A stretch of 64,000 bases of DNA from Bog-756 sp052326605 (GTDB taxonomy: Bacteria > Actinomycetota > Acidimicrobiia > Acidimicrobiales > RAAP-2): assembly GCA_052326605.1 (NCBI GenBank), contig JBKQMB010000043.1:62001-126000 (forward strand), in the 5' to 3' direction. A program made the position numbers and the translations under genes. Positions 8,653 to 17,492 of this stretch are shown in pieces (position 1 is the stretch's first letter; each line of letters begins with the position of its first letter). Below the pieces are notes generated by a model. That model saw nothing but the letters and a program-made list of their open reading frames with translations, had not been told where the DNA came from and did not search any database.

Positions 8653-9318
8653 GTGATTGTGCCCGAGGAACCCCCCGCCGCGTCGTCGTTACTGTCCGCA
8701 GGTGCCGACCCACGGTCCGACGAGGGCGATGCGGCGCTGAGCAGCGAGCGGTCGAAAGGCGGCGGCTACCGGGTCGTCATCGAGTGGGCCGTCATCCTGA
8801 TGGCGGTGCTGCTGTGTACCGTCGTGCTCCGCACCTACGTCGTCCAGTCCTTCTACATCCCGTCGCCGTCGATGGTGCCCACGCTCCAGGTTGGCGACCG
8901 GATCATCGTCAACAAGCTCAGCTACGACCTCCATTCGATCCATCGCGGGGACATCGTCGTGTTCGCACGGCCCCCGCTCGAGGACCAGGCCTATGCCGAC
9001 CTGGTCAAGCGGGTGATCGGGCTCCCCGGTGAGACGATCTCCTCCGAGGACGGGCACATATACATCGATGGTCACAGGCTGTCCGAACCGTGGCTCCCCC
9101 CCGGACCGGACAGCTACACCGGAGCACTCCCCGATGATGCCTACCAGCAGTTCAACATGCCCGGGCCGGTCAAGATACCTGAAGGCCAGTACTACGTGAT
9201 GGGGGACAATCGGACGGACTCCGAGGACAGCAGGTTCTTCGGTCCCATCCCCAAATCGTTGATCGTGGGTCGTGCGGTCGCCGTGGTGTGGCCGTTCAGC
9301 CAGGCAAAGGGTCTGTAG
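8653..9318 (+). CDS. lepB: Signal peptidase I, first tandem copy
   Basis: A 221-residue membrane-anchored serine protease that cleaves Sec signal peptides. One membrane span (about 41-59) is followed by the catalytic Ser73 in FYIPSPSM and Lys119 in DLVKRVIG; the MGDNRTDSEDSR box is present near residue 180. The start is either GTG 8653 or GTG 8659; the second lies nine bases after a possible TAGCGT -10 element. It has no C-terminal membrane span, unlike its neighbour at 9357. The two copies share long nearly identical stretches and arose by tandem duplication. Confidence 0.93.
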   Translation: MIVPEEPPAASSLLSAGADPRSDEGDAALSSERSKGGGYRVVIEWAVILMAVLLCTVVLRTYVVQSFYIPSPSMVPTLQVGDRIIVNKLSYDLHSIHRGDIVVFARPPLEDQAYADLVKRVIGLPGETISSEDGHIYIDGHRLSEPWLPPGPDSYTGALPDDAYQQFNMPGPVKIPEGQYYVMGDNRTDSEDSRFFGPIPKSLIVGRAVAVVWPFSQAKGL

Positions 9319-9356
9319 GGATCCGTCGGCATCCCGTGCGGTAGCCTCGCTGACTT

Positions 9357-10148
9357 GTGACCCCCGACCTCCCGCATGACCCTGGCCAGGGGACGGGACC
9401 CGGCGGCTCCACGATGATCTCTGAGGTGCCGGTGGCTCCCGTGGCCGGGAACAGCCCGGCGGTCGGTCCGGGACCCAGGGCCCGGTCGGGGAGGTGGGTC
9501 CTCGAATGGATGGCCGTGCTGGGCGTCGCCCTGGTACTGGCTGTCTGCGTTCGGGCCTATGTGGGCCAGATGTTCTACATCCCATCGGGCTCCATGCTCC
9601 CGACCCTCCAGATCGGCGACCGGATCGTGGTCGACAGGCTCGCCTACCGCTTCCACGGCATCCATCGCGGGGACATCGTGGTGTTCGCCCGGCCCCCTCT
9701 GGAGCAGGCCGACTACGCCGATCTGGTCAAACGGGTGATCGGGCTCCCCGGTGACACCATCTCGTCCGTCGGGGGGCGCGTGTACATCGACGGCAAGCCC
9801 CTGGCCGAGCCGTGGCTGCCGCACCCCGAACCGGTGACGGCGCCCAGCCAGCTCCCGGATGCGTTCAGCCTCAATCACCCCTTCAAGGTTCCGCCCGGCA
9901 CCTACTTCGTGATGGGTGACAATCGCACCGATTCGGAGGACAGCCGCTACTTCGGCCCCATCCCGCAGAGTCTCGTCGTGGGGAAGATGGCCTTCAGGGT
10001 CTGGCCGATCGACGATTCGGTGTGGCTGGTCATCCTGTCGACGGTGGTCGTCGTCGTGCTGGTCCTGTTGCTGCTGGTGCTGCGCGGTCCCCGTGAGGCG
10101 GGCCCGTCAGAGGGCCGGCGCCATGAAGGACCTGCCGGCTCCAGCTAG
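9357..10148 (+). CDS. lepB: Signal peptidase I, second tandem copy with C-terminal anchor
   Basis: A 263-residue paralogue of the preceding gene. Membrane span about 48-66, catalytic Ser79 in FYIPSGSM and Lys125 in DLVKRVIG, MGDNRTDSEDSR box near 185-196, and then a second membrane span near the C-terminus (about 224-243) followed by basic residues. The GTG start at 9357 lies nine bases after TAGCCT; an ATG at 9414 is an alternative. Two copies with different topology between pafA and the Tat genes suggest specialised substrates, perhaps Tat- versus Sec-exported proteins, but this is inference from position only. Confidence 0.93.
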   Translation: MTPDLPHDPGQGTGPGGSTMISEVPVAPVAGNSPAVGPGPRARSGRWVLEWMAVLGVALVLAVCVRAYVGQMFYIPSGSMLPTLQIGDRIVVDRLAYRFHGIHRGDIVVFARPPLEQADYADLVKRVIGLPGDTISSVGGRVYIDGKPLAEPWLPHPEPVTAPSQLPDAFSLNHPFKVPPGTYFVMGDNRTDSEDSRYFGPIPQSLVVGKMAFRVWPIDDSVWLVILSTVVVVVLVLLLLVLRGPREAGPSEGRRHEGPAGSS

Positions 10149-10211
10149 ACCGGAGCAGACCGCTTCGAGGCGGCCGGTTGTGGTCCGGGTGCCCGCCGGT
10201 CACTGCGCCGG

Positions 10212-10224
10212 TACACTCGTTGAC
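10212..10224 (+). promoter_or_regulatory. Leaderless -10 element of the TatA/B gene
   Basis: TACACT at 10212-10217 is followed by seven bases and the GTG start at 10225, without a ribosome site. The arrangement matches dop and pafA. Confidence 0.5.
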
Positions 10225-10692
10225 GTGCCATTTCTCAGCCCGGCGAAGCTGCTGGTCATCCTGGTGGTGGCCCTGGTCGTGCTCGGCCCGGACAAGCTGC
10301 CCAAGGTGGCCAGGCAGGTCGGCGCTCTGTGGGGGGACTTCCGCAAACTCCGCGAGCGCCTCGAGAGCGAGGTGCGTGGTACTTTCCCCGACCTTCCCTC
10401 CACGGAGGTCATCTCCCAGGCGGTGCGCTCGCCACTCTCGTTCCTGGACAACCTGGCCGACGCCCACAGCGCGGAGAACGGCGCGACCCCTTCGGCGGCG
10501 AGCGGCCACGAGCCTCCCGACGTCCGGGGTGACGCGGTCCAGCCCCCGGGCGACACCAACCGACCGGCAGGCGCGGTCCGGGCCGCCGAGCAGCCGTCCA
10601 TCCCGGGGATATCCGTCACCGACCCCGAGGGCATCGTCCACCAGGTGCGCTCCAACGGTCGGGCCGTTCCCGACGACCCCGGAATGAACTGA
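10225..10692 (+). CDS. tatB: Twin-arginine translocase subunit TatA/TatB
   Basis: A 155-residue Tat component: short N-terminal membrane span (about 5-20), the hinge GPDKLP (21-26), an amphipathic helix (27-50) and a long disordered, Pro/Ala-rich tail. The GPxxLP hinge and long tail favour TatB over TatA, but the two cannot be separated firmly from sequence alone. It stands 49 bases before tatC, so both likely form one transport unit for folded proteins. The GTG start is set by the -10 element seven bases upstream. Confidence 0.88.
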   Translation: MPFLSPAKLLVILVVALVVLGPDKLPKVARQVGALWGDFRKLRERLESEVRGTFPDLPSTEVISQAVRSPLSFLDNLADAHSAENGATPSAASGHEPPDVRGDAVQPPGDTNRPAGAVRAAEQPSIPGISVTDPEGIVHQVRSNGRAVPDDPGMN

Positions 10693-10741
10693 TCCGACCG
10701 GCTGACCCCGACGTGCACGGATCCTGTCGAGGCCGGAGACC

Positions 10742-11491
10742 ATGGCCATCTCGCTGAAGCGCTCCAGCGAAGCACGGCCGGAGCCGAATGCGATGACGCT
10801 CGTGGAACACCTGACCGAGCTGCGCCGCCGGGTGCTGGTCTGCGCCGTGGCCTTCATGATCACCGCCACGGTGGCCTTCCTCCTCTATAACTGGATCCTG
10901 GCCTTTCTCAAGCATCCCTATTGCCAGGTGGCGCCCCACCACTGCGGCTTCTACATCACCGGCCCGCTGGACGGACTCGCACTGCGGGTAAAGATCTCCG
11001 CCTACGGCGGGCTGATACTCGCCTCCCCGGTGCTTCTCTGGGAGCTCTGGCGGTTCATCACGCCGGGATTGAACCCCAAGGAGAAGAAGTACGCGATTCC
11101 CTTCATCGTCGCCTCGATCGCCTTGTTCCTCCTGGGATCGCTGGTGGCGTTCGTGACGTTCCCCCATGCGTTGGGCTGGCTCGACAGCATCGGCGGCCCG
11201 AGCCTCACCGAGATCCTCGATCCGACCAAGTACCTCAGCCTCATCGTGTTGCTGATGACGGTCTTCGGCCTGACCTTCGAGTTCCCGGTACTACTCGTGT
11301 CACTCGAGTTGGCCGGCGTGCTCACTCCCAAGCAGCTCTCCTCGTTCAGACGATGGGCCATCGTGTTGATCGTAGTGGTGGCCGGGGTGGTGACTCCGAG
11401 CTCGGACCCCTTCTCGATGATGGCCTTGGCCATTCCGCTCTACCTCTTCTACGAGCTGTCGATCGTCGTCGGGAAGCTCGTCCGGCGATGA
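10742..11491 (+). CDS. tatC: Twin-arginine translocase subunit TatC
   Basis: The Tat signal-peptide receptor, 249 residues with six predicted membrane spans. The N-terminal cytoplasmic segment has MTLVEHLTELRRRVL, the conserved TatC entry motif, and ASPVLLWELWRFITPGL lies in the second span and first cytoplasmic loop. ATG at 10742 has a GGAG site. The stop overlaps the start of the helicase gene (ATGA), the same tatC-helY order as in Mycobacterium. Confidence 0.96.
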   Translation: MAISLKRSSEARPEPNAMTLVEHLTELRRRVLVCAVAFMITATVAFLLYNWILAFLKHPYCQVAPHHCGFYITGPLDGLALRVKISAYGGLILASPVLLWELWRFITPGLNPKEKKYAIPFIVASIALFLLGSLVAFVTFPHALGWLDSIGGPSLTEILDPTKYLSLIVLLMTVFGLTFEFPVLLVSLELAGVLTPKQLSSFRRWAIVLIVVVAGVVTPSSDPFSMMALAIPLYLFYELSIVVGKLVRR

Positions 11492-13557
11492 ACCCCGGGC
11501 GTGCCCGGGGCCCCTCCCGGGACGCCTCGGCAGGGGTGGAGGAGGGATTCCGGCAGCGCTTCGAGCAGGGCCTCGGGTTGCGTCTCGACGGATTCCAACG
11601 CCAGGCGATGGATGCACTCGACCGGGGCGAGTCGGTGCTGGTATCGGCTCCCACCGGATCGGGCAAGACGCTCATCGCAGACTACGCGGCGGCCCGGGCG
11701 CTGGAGTCGGGCGGGAAGGCCTTCTACACGACTCCGATCAAGGCCCTCTCCAATCAGAAGTTCGCCGAGCTGTCGGTCCGGTACGGGGAGGAGCGGGTCG
11801 GTCTCCTGACCGGGGACGTGTCCCACCAGCCCCATGCGCCGATCGTGGTGATGACCACCGAGGTCCTGCGCAACATGCTCTTCGCCCGCTCGTCGATCCT
11901 CGACGACCTGGAGGTGGTGGTGCTCGACGAGGTGCACTACCTCCAGGACCCATATCGGGGCTCGGTGTGGGAGGAGGTGCTGGTGCTCACCCCGGCTGGG
12001 ATCATCTTCGTCAGCCTGTCGGCCACGGTCAGCAACGCCGCCGACTTCGGGGCGTGGCTCACCTCCATCCGTGGCAGGACCAGGGTGGTGGTGGAGACCC
12101 ACCGGCCGGTTACGCTGCATCACCATTTCGCCGTGTCCGAGCGGGGACGCGACGGTCTCAACGTCCTCCCACTGCTGCGTAACGGAAAACCCAACCCGGA
12201 CGGCATCGCCCTGGACGACAGGCGTCGGCGCAATCCCCGACACCGGTACCGGGCACCCCGGAGGACCGAGGTCGTGGAGTACCTGGCGTCGGCCGGGATG
12301 CTGCCGGCCATCACCTTCATCTTCTCGAGGGCGGCCTGTGACGACGCCACCCGCCAGTGCCTGCAGGACGGCGTCCGCCTGACGACACCCGAGGAGCGGA
12401 CGCGCATCCGCATGCTCACCGAGTCCTCCGTCGACCGGCTCGGCGACGACGACCTGCGGACCCTCGGGTACGGGCCGTGGTCGGCAGCTCTCGAGTCGGG
12501 CATCGCCCCGCACCATGCCGGGTTGGTCCCTGCGTTCCGCCAGGCGGTCGAACGGTGCTTCTCCGAGGGCCTGCTGAAGGTGGTGTTCGCCACCGAGACG
12601 CTGGCCCTCGGGATCAACATGCCCGCCCGGACCGTCGTGGTCGAGCGGTTCGCCAAGTTCCGGGGCACAGACACCTCGGCCCTCACCTCGGGCGAGTACC
12701 AACAACTGACCGGACGGGCCGGCCGCCGTGGCATCGACACCGTGGGCCACGCCTTCGTCCTGTGGTCGGCCGCGTCACCGTTCGGCCTGGTGGCCCGCAC
12801 CGCTCTGGCCCCGCCGCCGGACCTGGTGTCATCGTTCCATCCCACGTACAACCTGGCCGTCAACCTGGTGCGGCGCTGGTCGCGGGAGGACGCCCGCGGC
12901 CTGCTCGCCGCCTCGTACGGGCAGTGGCAGGCGCCTGCCGGCTCGGAGTCGTTGCCCGCCCAGCTCGACCGGCGCCTGGCCATCCTCGAGAAGCGGGCCT
13001 TCGTCGACGGATGGGATCTGACCGAGGCCGGGTACGCCCTCGCCAGCATCTACCACGAGTCGGACCTGCTGGTGGCCGAGGCCCTCCGGGGTGGGCTGCT
13101 CGACGGACTCGATCCGGCGTCGCTGGCCGGTGTGGCCTCGGCGCTGACCTTCGAGGCCCGTCGGAGCTCGGAGGACGCCGCCGAGCCGCACGGCAAGAAG
13201 GTGATCGAGCGGCTGGCCCGACTGGACGCAATGGCCGGAGAGCTCCGGGCCGACGAACGCCGAGTCGGCCTGCGTCGGACCCGGCGCCCCGATGCCGGCC
13301 TTGCCCGGGCGGTGACCGGCTGGGCCAAGGGGGCCACCCTCGACAGGGTACTGAGGGATGCCGACGTCGCACCCGGCGACTTCGTCCGAAATGTCCGCCA
13401 ACTGATCGACCTGGTGCGGCAACTGGCCCAGGTGGCGGCCGAGCCCGGCACGCGAGAGTCGGCCCAGATGGCTGTGGCCCTGCTCAAGCGGGGTGTGGTG
13501 GGGGCGGACGACCCTGCCTCGCTGGGGTCCGCCACTGACCCACCACTGCCGTCCTAG
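11488..13557 (+). CDS. helY: Ski2/Mtr4-like DExH helicase, HelY type
   Basis: A 689-residue superfamily 2 RNA helicase. Walker A SAPTGSGKT (about 52-60), DEVHYL box (DEVH at 147-150), SAT motif and the helicase C motif with QLTGRAGRRGID near residue 412. It is shorter than mycobacterial HelY (about 900 residues), mostly in the C-terminal region. The start is the ATG overlapping the tatC stop; upstream in-frame sequence is the shadow of tatC. The role in bacteria is not settled; RNA processing is the family inference. Confidence 0.92.
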   Translation: MNPGRARGPSRDASAGVEEGFRQRFEQGLGLRLDGFQRQAMDALDRGESVLVSAPTGSGKTLIADYAAARALESGGKAFYTTPIKALSNQKFAELSVRYGEERVGLLTGDVSHQPHAPIVVMTTEVLRNMLFARSSILDDLEVVVLDEVHYLQDPYRGSVWEEVLVLTPAGIIFVSLSATVSNAADFGAWLTSIRGRTRVVVETHRPVTLHHHFAVSERGRDGLNVLPLLRNGKPNPDGIALDDRRRRNPRHRYRAPRRTEVVEYLASAGMLPAITFIFSRAACDDATRQCLQDGVRLTTPEERTRIRMLTESSVDRLGDDDLRTLGYGPWSAALESGIAPHHAGLVPAFRQAVERCFSEGLLKVVFATETLALGINMPARTVVVERFAKFRGTDTSALTSGEYQQLTGRAGRRGIDTVGHAFVLWSAASPFGLVARTALAPPPDLVSSFHPTYNLAVNLVRRWSREDARGLLAASYGQWQAPAGSESLPAQLDRRLAILEKRAFVDGWDLTEAGYALASIYHESDLLVAEALRGGLLDGLDPASLAGVASALTFEARRSSEDAAEPHGKKVIERLARLDAMAGELRADERRVGLRRTRRPDAGLARAVTGWAKGATLDRVLRDADVAPGDFVRNVRQLIDLVRQLAQVAAEPGTRESAQMAVALLKRGVVGADDPASLGSATDPPLPS

Positions 13558-13569
13558 TGTGATCCGGGC

Positions 13570-15228
13570 ATGTTCCCCTACGCCGAGGAGACGTTCAGCG
13601 CTGAAGAGGAGGACATCCTCCGCCGCTACGTCACCAATCTCGATCAGCCGGTGTTCGCCCTGGTCAATCTGCCGGAGGTGGTCAAGGGCGCACTGTTCGC
13701 GCGGTACTCCCGGTCGCCCAAGAGCCTGCGGCGGCTGTTCCTCGACGAATTCGTGAGCGAGCTCGACATCAGCGGCGACGCCACGGTGGATGCGACCGTC
13801 GGGCTCAAGCGGGCAGTCGAACTCTACGAAAAGGTCTTCTTCGAGTACGGGGACGACTCGGTGGCGCAGTTGGGTGGTGTGCACCTGGCGTGCGAGCAGG
13901 CGTCCAACGTTCTGACCAAGGTCCTCGAGTGGGGGAGGCTCATGGCCTACCTCGAGCAGTCGACCCGCTACATCGCCTACAACCAGCGACTCACCACCGG
14001 CCACTACCGCTACTACCGCGACCCGGGCCTGCTCGACTCACCGTTGGGGGCCCGCTACGTCGGCGACATGGACCGGATGTTCGACACCTACGGTGAGCTC
14101 CTCGAGGAAGCACAGGCGTGGTTGGCGGTCCGACATCCACGTCGGCAGGGGGACTCCGACTTCATCCACCGCCAAGCGGTGCGGGCCAAGGCCCTCGATG
14201 CCCTGCGGGGCCTGCTTCCTGCGGGCTCGCTGTCGAACGTGGGCATCTACGGCACCGGGCAGTCCTACGAGATGCTGCTGCTCCGGATGCGGTCGCACCC
14301 GCTGCCCGAGGCCCGGCAGTACGCGGACATGATGCTCGAGGAGCTCCGAAAGGTGATCCCTTCCTTCCTGCAGCGTGTCGACCGCCCCGATCGGGGAGGG
14401 GCGTGGTCGGAGTACTTCCGCCGGACCCGGGAGGAGACGGACCGTCTGGTCGGGGATCTTTTCCCCGACCTGGTGGCATCGGCGGACGAGTCGGCCGACG
14501 GGCCCTGGGGCCGACCCTCGGTGGACCTGGTCGACTTCGATCCCGAGGGCGAGGAAAAGGTCATCGCCGCCATCTGCGCACCCCTGACCAATCGCTCGGA
14601 GGAGGACGTGCTGGCCCGGGTCCACCTTCTCGGAGCCGAGGAGAGGCGAGCGCTTCTGGCCGCCTACGTGGGCGACCGGACCAATCGTCGTCACCGGCCG
14701 GGCCGGGCCTTCGAGCGCACCGGGTACCGCTTCGACGTGGTGACCGACTACGGCGCCTTCCGGGATCTTCAGCGCCACCGCATGCTGACCATCGAATGGC
14801 AACCGCTCGGCACCTCCCTGGGATACGACGTGCCCGAGGTGGTGCAGGAGGCCGGCCTCGAGGATCAGTACGTGGCGTCGTTGGAGCGGTCCCGCGAGCT
14901 GTGCGATGTCCTTGACGTCCGCTTCCCGGTGGAGTCGGCGTACGCCGTCGCCCTGGCCTACCGAATCCGGTACTCGATGCAGATGAATGCGCGTGAGGCC
15001 ATGCACCTGCTCGAGCTGCGCTCGGGCCCCCAGGGCCATCCGAGCTACCGCTGGGTGGCCCAGGAGATGCACCGCCAGATCGCCGATCGGGCCGGCCACC
15101 ACCACCTGGCCGAGGCGATGTCGCATGTGGAGTACGGGTCCGAGGACCTCGAGCGGCTCGATGCGGAGCGGCGTGCGGAGGGACGACGGAACTCCATGTC
15201 CACTGCCGGAAATCCTGCAACTCCCTGA
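13570..15228 (+). CDS. Tandem ThyX-like flavoprotein (two thymidylate synthase X folds)
   Basis: A 552-residue protein of the COG1351 group made of two ThyX-like domains (about 1-270 and 290-540). Canonical ThyX carries RHRxxSxxxxSxR in one subunit. Here the first domain keeps only the second half (EQSTRY, 129-134), and the second domain keeps only the first half (RHRMLT, 402-407). The second domain also retains a ThyX-like NAREAMHLLELR helix. The two halves may therefore form one composite active site. Catalysis as thymidylate synthase is not proven. Start ATG at 13570, nine bases after TAGTGT; 12 bases separate it from the helicase. Confidence 0.8.
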   Translation: MFPYAEETFSAEEEDILRRYVTNLDQPVFALVNLPEVVKGALFARYSRSPKSLRRLFLDEFVSELDISGDATVDATVGLKRAVELYEKVFFEYGDDSVAQLGGVHLACEQASNVLTKVLEWGRLMAYLEQSTRYIAYNQRLTTGHYRYYRDPGLLDSPLGARYVGDMDRMFDTYGELLEEAQAWLAVRHPRRQGDSDFIHRQAVRAKALDALRGLLPAGSLSNVGIYGTGQSYEMLLLRMRSHPLPEARQYADMMLEELRKVIPSFLQRVDRPDRGGAWSEYFRRTREETDRLVGDLFPDLVASADESADGPWGRPSVDLVDFDPEGEEKVIAAICAPLTNRSEEDVLARVHLLGAEERRALLAAYVGDRTNRRHRPGRAFERTGYRFDVVTDYGAFRDLQRHRMLTIEWQPLGTSLGYDVPEVVQEAGLEDQYVASLERSRELCDVLDVRFPVESAYAVALAYRIRYSMQMNAREAMHLLELRSGPQGHPSYRWVAQEMHRQIADRAGHHHLAEAMSHVEYGSEDLERLDAERRAEGRRNSMSTAGNPATP

Positions 15229-15718
15229 CCTGGGAAGTTGGAGGAACATCCAGGTGAAGAGGGGTGTTGTGCATTTGACGACACACGGTGTCCGTGGCCT
15301 ATCGTTCGCCCAGTCCCAACCGCCCCGAAGGACGTGCCAAGCGGTCGTTGATCCAATGGTGCGCCCTGAGGGGGGGACGCTGTGAGAGGCGGAGGGAGAC
15401 CCAGGGGATCGAGTAGAAAACATTTTCCCGAGACCGGCGGCGCAAGCCGGAGGTAACGGGGGGATGGTGCCAAAGACCCCCTGGGTCCGACCGCCTGGCA
15501 GGCGCCGGCCCACGACCCGGCCGTCCGGCGGACCGCCTGCGCCCCGAGTAGATTCCAGGTGGAACACGTAAGCACCCTCCCTCCGGAAAGGGCGGACGCA
15601 CCGGCCATGGTGCCCGTCCGAGGAGACAATCTCGCAACATCGGTCCGGCGGCCCCATGTGAACGGTGTGCATGCCGGACCGTCTATGCTCCCGCCCAACT
15701 CACCACGGAAAGACCGAG
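15229..15718. other. Gene-free 490-base stretch
   Basis: No convincing coding sequence is seen on either strand; the ORFs present have no ribosome sites or motifs. It holds the multi-stem element at 15387-15540 described separately. A TATGCT near 15693 may be the -10 element for the following gene, with a short leader. Confidence 0.6.
15387..15540 (+). ncRNA. Candidate structured RNA, unclassified
   Basis: Two separated helices close a multi-branch structure: AGGCGG (15387-15392) with CCGCCT (15491-15496), and GACCCAG (15398-15404) with CTGGGTC (15481-15487). Inside are three hairpins: GAAA/TTTC (15416-15427), CCGGC/GCCGG (15434-15450) and GGGG/CCCC (15459-15480). A long second hairpin follows (GCAGGC 15498-15503 with GCCTGC 15535-15540, inner GCCGG/CCGGC). 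It does not match RNase P, tmRNA, SRP or riboswitch cores that I know. High GC makes chance pairing common, so this is a candidate only; strand is assigned from the downstream gene. Confidence 0.3.
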
Positions 15719-16195
15719 ATGCCACAAGAACTCGACGAAGTCGAAGGGCCGGACGAACTGATCGAGGGAGACCTCGATGAGTTGGCGGACGACGACGACC
15801 TGATTGGCGAAGAGGATGCACTCGTGCTCCCGGACGACGACGACGACGACGCAGACGTCGCCGTCGCCGTCGTGGAGGAGGAACTCGTCGACATCGACCC
15901 GAAGGTACCGACCAAGGCCGCTGCGGCCGGCGAAGAGGCCGAAGAGGAAGAAGAAGAGGAGCCGGACGACGAGGACGTCGAAGCCAGCCTGGACACCATC
16001 CTGAAGGAGCGGTTGGTCGTCGAGGAGGTCGAGGACGACGAGGACGCACCCGAGCCCGAGGATCGGAGCGGGGACGGCGTGGAGCGGGTGCTGCCCAAGC
16101 AGCCCGGTGAGTTCGTCTGTCGGTCGTGCTTCCTGGTGAAGCACCCCAATCAGCTGGCGGACCGGAAGAAGATGCTCTGTCGCGACTGCGTGTGA
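15719..16195 (+). CDS. DUF4193-family acidic protein with C4 zinc ribbon
   Basis: A 158-residue protein: residues 1-128 are extremely acidic (runs of Asp and Glu) and likely disordered; the C-terminal 30 residues form a zinc ribbon with C134-x2-C137 and C154-x2-C157, in the order PKQPGEFVCRSCFLVKH that is typical of actinobacterial DUF4193. ATG at 15719 follows GGAAAGA. The function of the family is unknown; the acidic tail with a zinc ribbon suggests contact with basic protein or the transcription apparatus, but that is speculation. Confidence 0.88.
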   Translation: MPQELDEVEGPDELIEGDLDELADDDDLIGEEDALVLPDDDDDDADVAVAVVEEELVDIDPKVPTKAAAAGEEAEEEEEEEPDDEDVEASLDTILKERLVVEEVEDDEDAPEPEDRSGDGVERVLPKQPGEFVCRSCFLVKHPNQLADRKKMLCRDCV

Positions 16196-16207
16196 CGGGG
16201 GCCGACG

Positions 16208-16909
16208 ATGCCAGTACCGAACGACGATGAATCCGAGGAGACACCGCTGAGCGAGCGCTTGCTCGATCTGCTCGTCTTCATACCCGCCGGGCTGGCGGTC
16301 ACGGCCGTGGACGAGTTACCGAAGCTGGCGGCCCGCGGCAGGGAGCGAATGGGCGTGCGCGTGTCGTCGGCTCGGGCGGTGGGGCAGTTCGCGGTGAAGG
16401 CCGGGCAAAGTGAGTTCCGGCGCCGATCCTCGGCGTTGCGCCGCCGGGACCAGGGTGCCTCCGAGGTCCTCGGGGATGAGGGGCCGGAGCTGGCAGACGG
16501 TCCCGGGCCCACCCCGGGGACGCCACGGGTCACCGATGCGCATCGCTCGGCCGGCACCGAGTCGGTGGCATCGCCGGTCACGACCACGCCTCCCTCGTCT
16601 CCGGCCACCTCGCCGACCACGACCACGTCTCCCACCACGGCCGCGACTACGCGACCTTCAACGCCGGCCAAGCCTCCGGCGGAGACACCGGTAGCCCCAA
16701 CGGCTCCGTTAGCGGGGAATAGCCACACTCCGGCCGTGTCGAGCCTGGCCATTCCCGGATTCGACTCGCTGTCCGCGTCCCAGGTGGTCCAACGCCTCGA
16801 CGGGTTGAATCGCCAGGAACTGGTGTCGGTCCGAGCCTACGAATCTTCCACCCGGGGCCGGCGGACGATCCTCAACCGGGTGGATCAACTGCTCGACGAG
16901 CGGTCGTAG
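16208..16909 (+). CDS. Actinobacterial hypothetical protein with Thr/Pro-rich linker
   Basis: A 233-residue protein. Residues 14-60 form an amphipathic, partly hydrophobic region; residues 110-175 are a low-complexity Thr/Pro/Ala linker; residues 180-233 form a compact helical end (LSASQVVQRLDGL ... LVSVRAYES ... RRTILNRVDQLL). A similar C-terminal helical unit occurs in several actinobacterial proteins of unknown role, including lipid-droplet-associated ones, from memory. It begins 12 bases after the DUF4193 gene and may be co-transcribed with it. Confidence 0.7.
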   Translation: MPVPNDDESEETPLSERLLDLLVFIPAGLAVTAVDELPKLAARGRERMGVRVSSARAVGQFAVKAGQSEFRRRSSALRRRDQGASEVLGDEGPELADGPGPTPGTPRVTDAHRSAGTESVASPVTTTPPSSPATSPTTTTSPTTAATTRPSTPAKPPAETPVAPTAPLAGNSHTPAVSSLAIPGFDSLSASQVVQRLDGLNRQELVSVRAYESSTRGRRTILNRVDQLLDERS

Positions 16910-16931
16910 GCCGATCGCGAGCAGTACGGCG

Positions 16932-17417
16932 ATGTCTGGAGGGCCGATGGAGGCAGTCCGGGTGGCACGAGCCACGGACGCCAGGCGCATCGCCGAGTTG
17001 GTCGACGAGTTCGCGCGGGAGATGGAGACCCGGCGGGGCGCTTCGCTGCTGAACGACCCCGGAGGGCCCGGCCCGGCCCGGATCGACGGTGCCGGTGCGG
17101 CGGCGGTCGGCGATCCCGGTCGCCTGGCCCTGGTCGGCACCCTTGACGAGAACGTGGTGGGCATCGCCCTGTGCCACCTCGAGGAAGCCGGGCCCACCGG
17201 GCGGCGCGGTGTGGTCGACGCCTGCTATGTGGAACCCGGGGCCCGGGTGGTCGGACTCGGCCGGATGCTGATGGACCAGGTCCTGGCATGGTGCACCGAC
17301 CACCAGTGCCGCGGCATCGACGGGTTCGCCTTCCCCGGGGACCGCGGGGCCAAGAGCTTCTTCGAGTCGGCGGGGTTCAAGGCACGGCTATTGATCATGC
17401 ACCGCTACCTCGACTGA
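16932..17417 (+). CDS. GNAT-family N-acetyltransferase
   Basis: A 161-residue acetyltransferase. The N-terminus VRVARATDARRIAELVDEF is the first GNAT strand and helix; VVDACYVEPGARVVGLGRML (about 96-115) holds the acetyl-CoA binding turn, here with GARVVGLG in place of the usual Q/RxxGxG/A; the C-terminus GAKSFFESAGFKARLLIMHR is the last helix and strand. Start ATG 16932, with ATG 16947 as an alternative. The substrate is unknown. It is convergent with the following gene. Confidence 0.88.
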   Translation: MSGGPMEAVRVARATDARRIAELVDEFAREMETRRGASLLNDPGGPGPARIDGAGAAAVGDPGRLALVGTLDENVVGIALCHLEEAGPTGRRGVVDACYVEPGARVVGLGRMLMDQVLAWCTDHQCRGIDGFAFPGDRGAKSFFESAGFKARLLIMHRYLD

Positions 17418-17492
17418 CTGCGCCGCCCCAGCCGGCACGGGTTCGGTGGGAATCAGACCGGAGTGGACGACCCGGAGGCGGCCGCCCGGCGT

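Noticed and set aside
6368..8713. Minus-strand open frame of 781 codons
   Set aside because: It is antisense to prcB, prcA and pafA, which have clear family motifs and operon spacing.
15450..15480. SAM-riboswitch-like core (GGTGCCAAAG) in the gene-free gap
   Set aside because: The surrounding stems and the GGCAACC element of SAM-I or SAM-IV are missing, and the downstream gene is DUF4193, not methionine metabolism.
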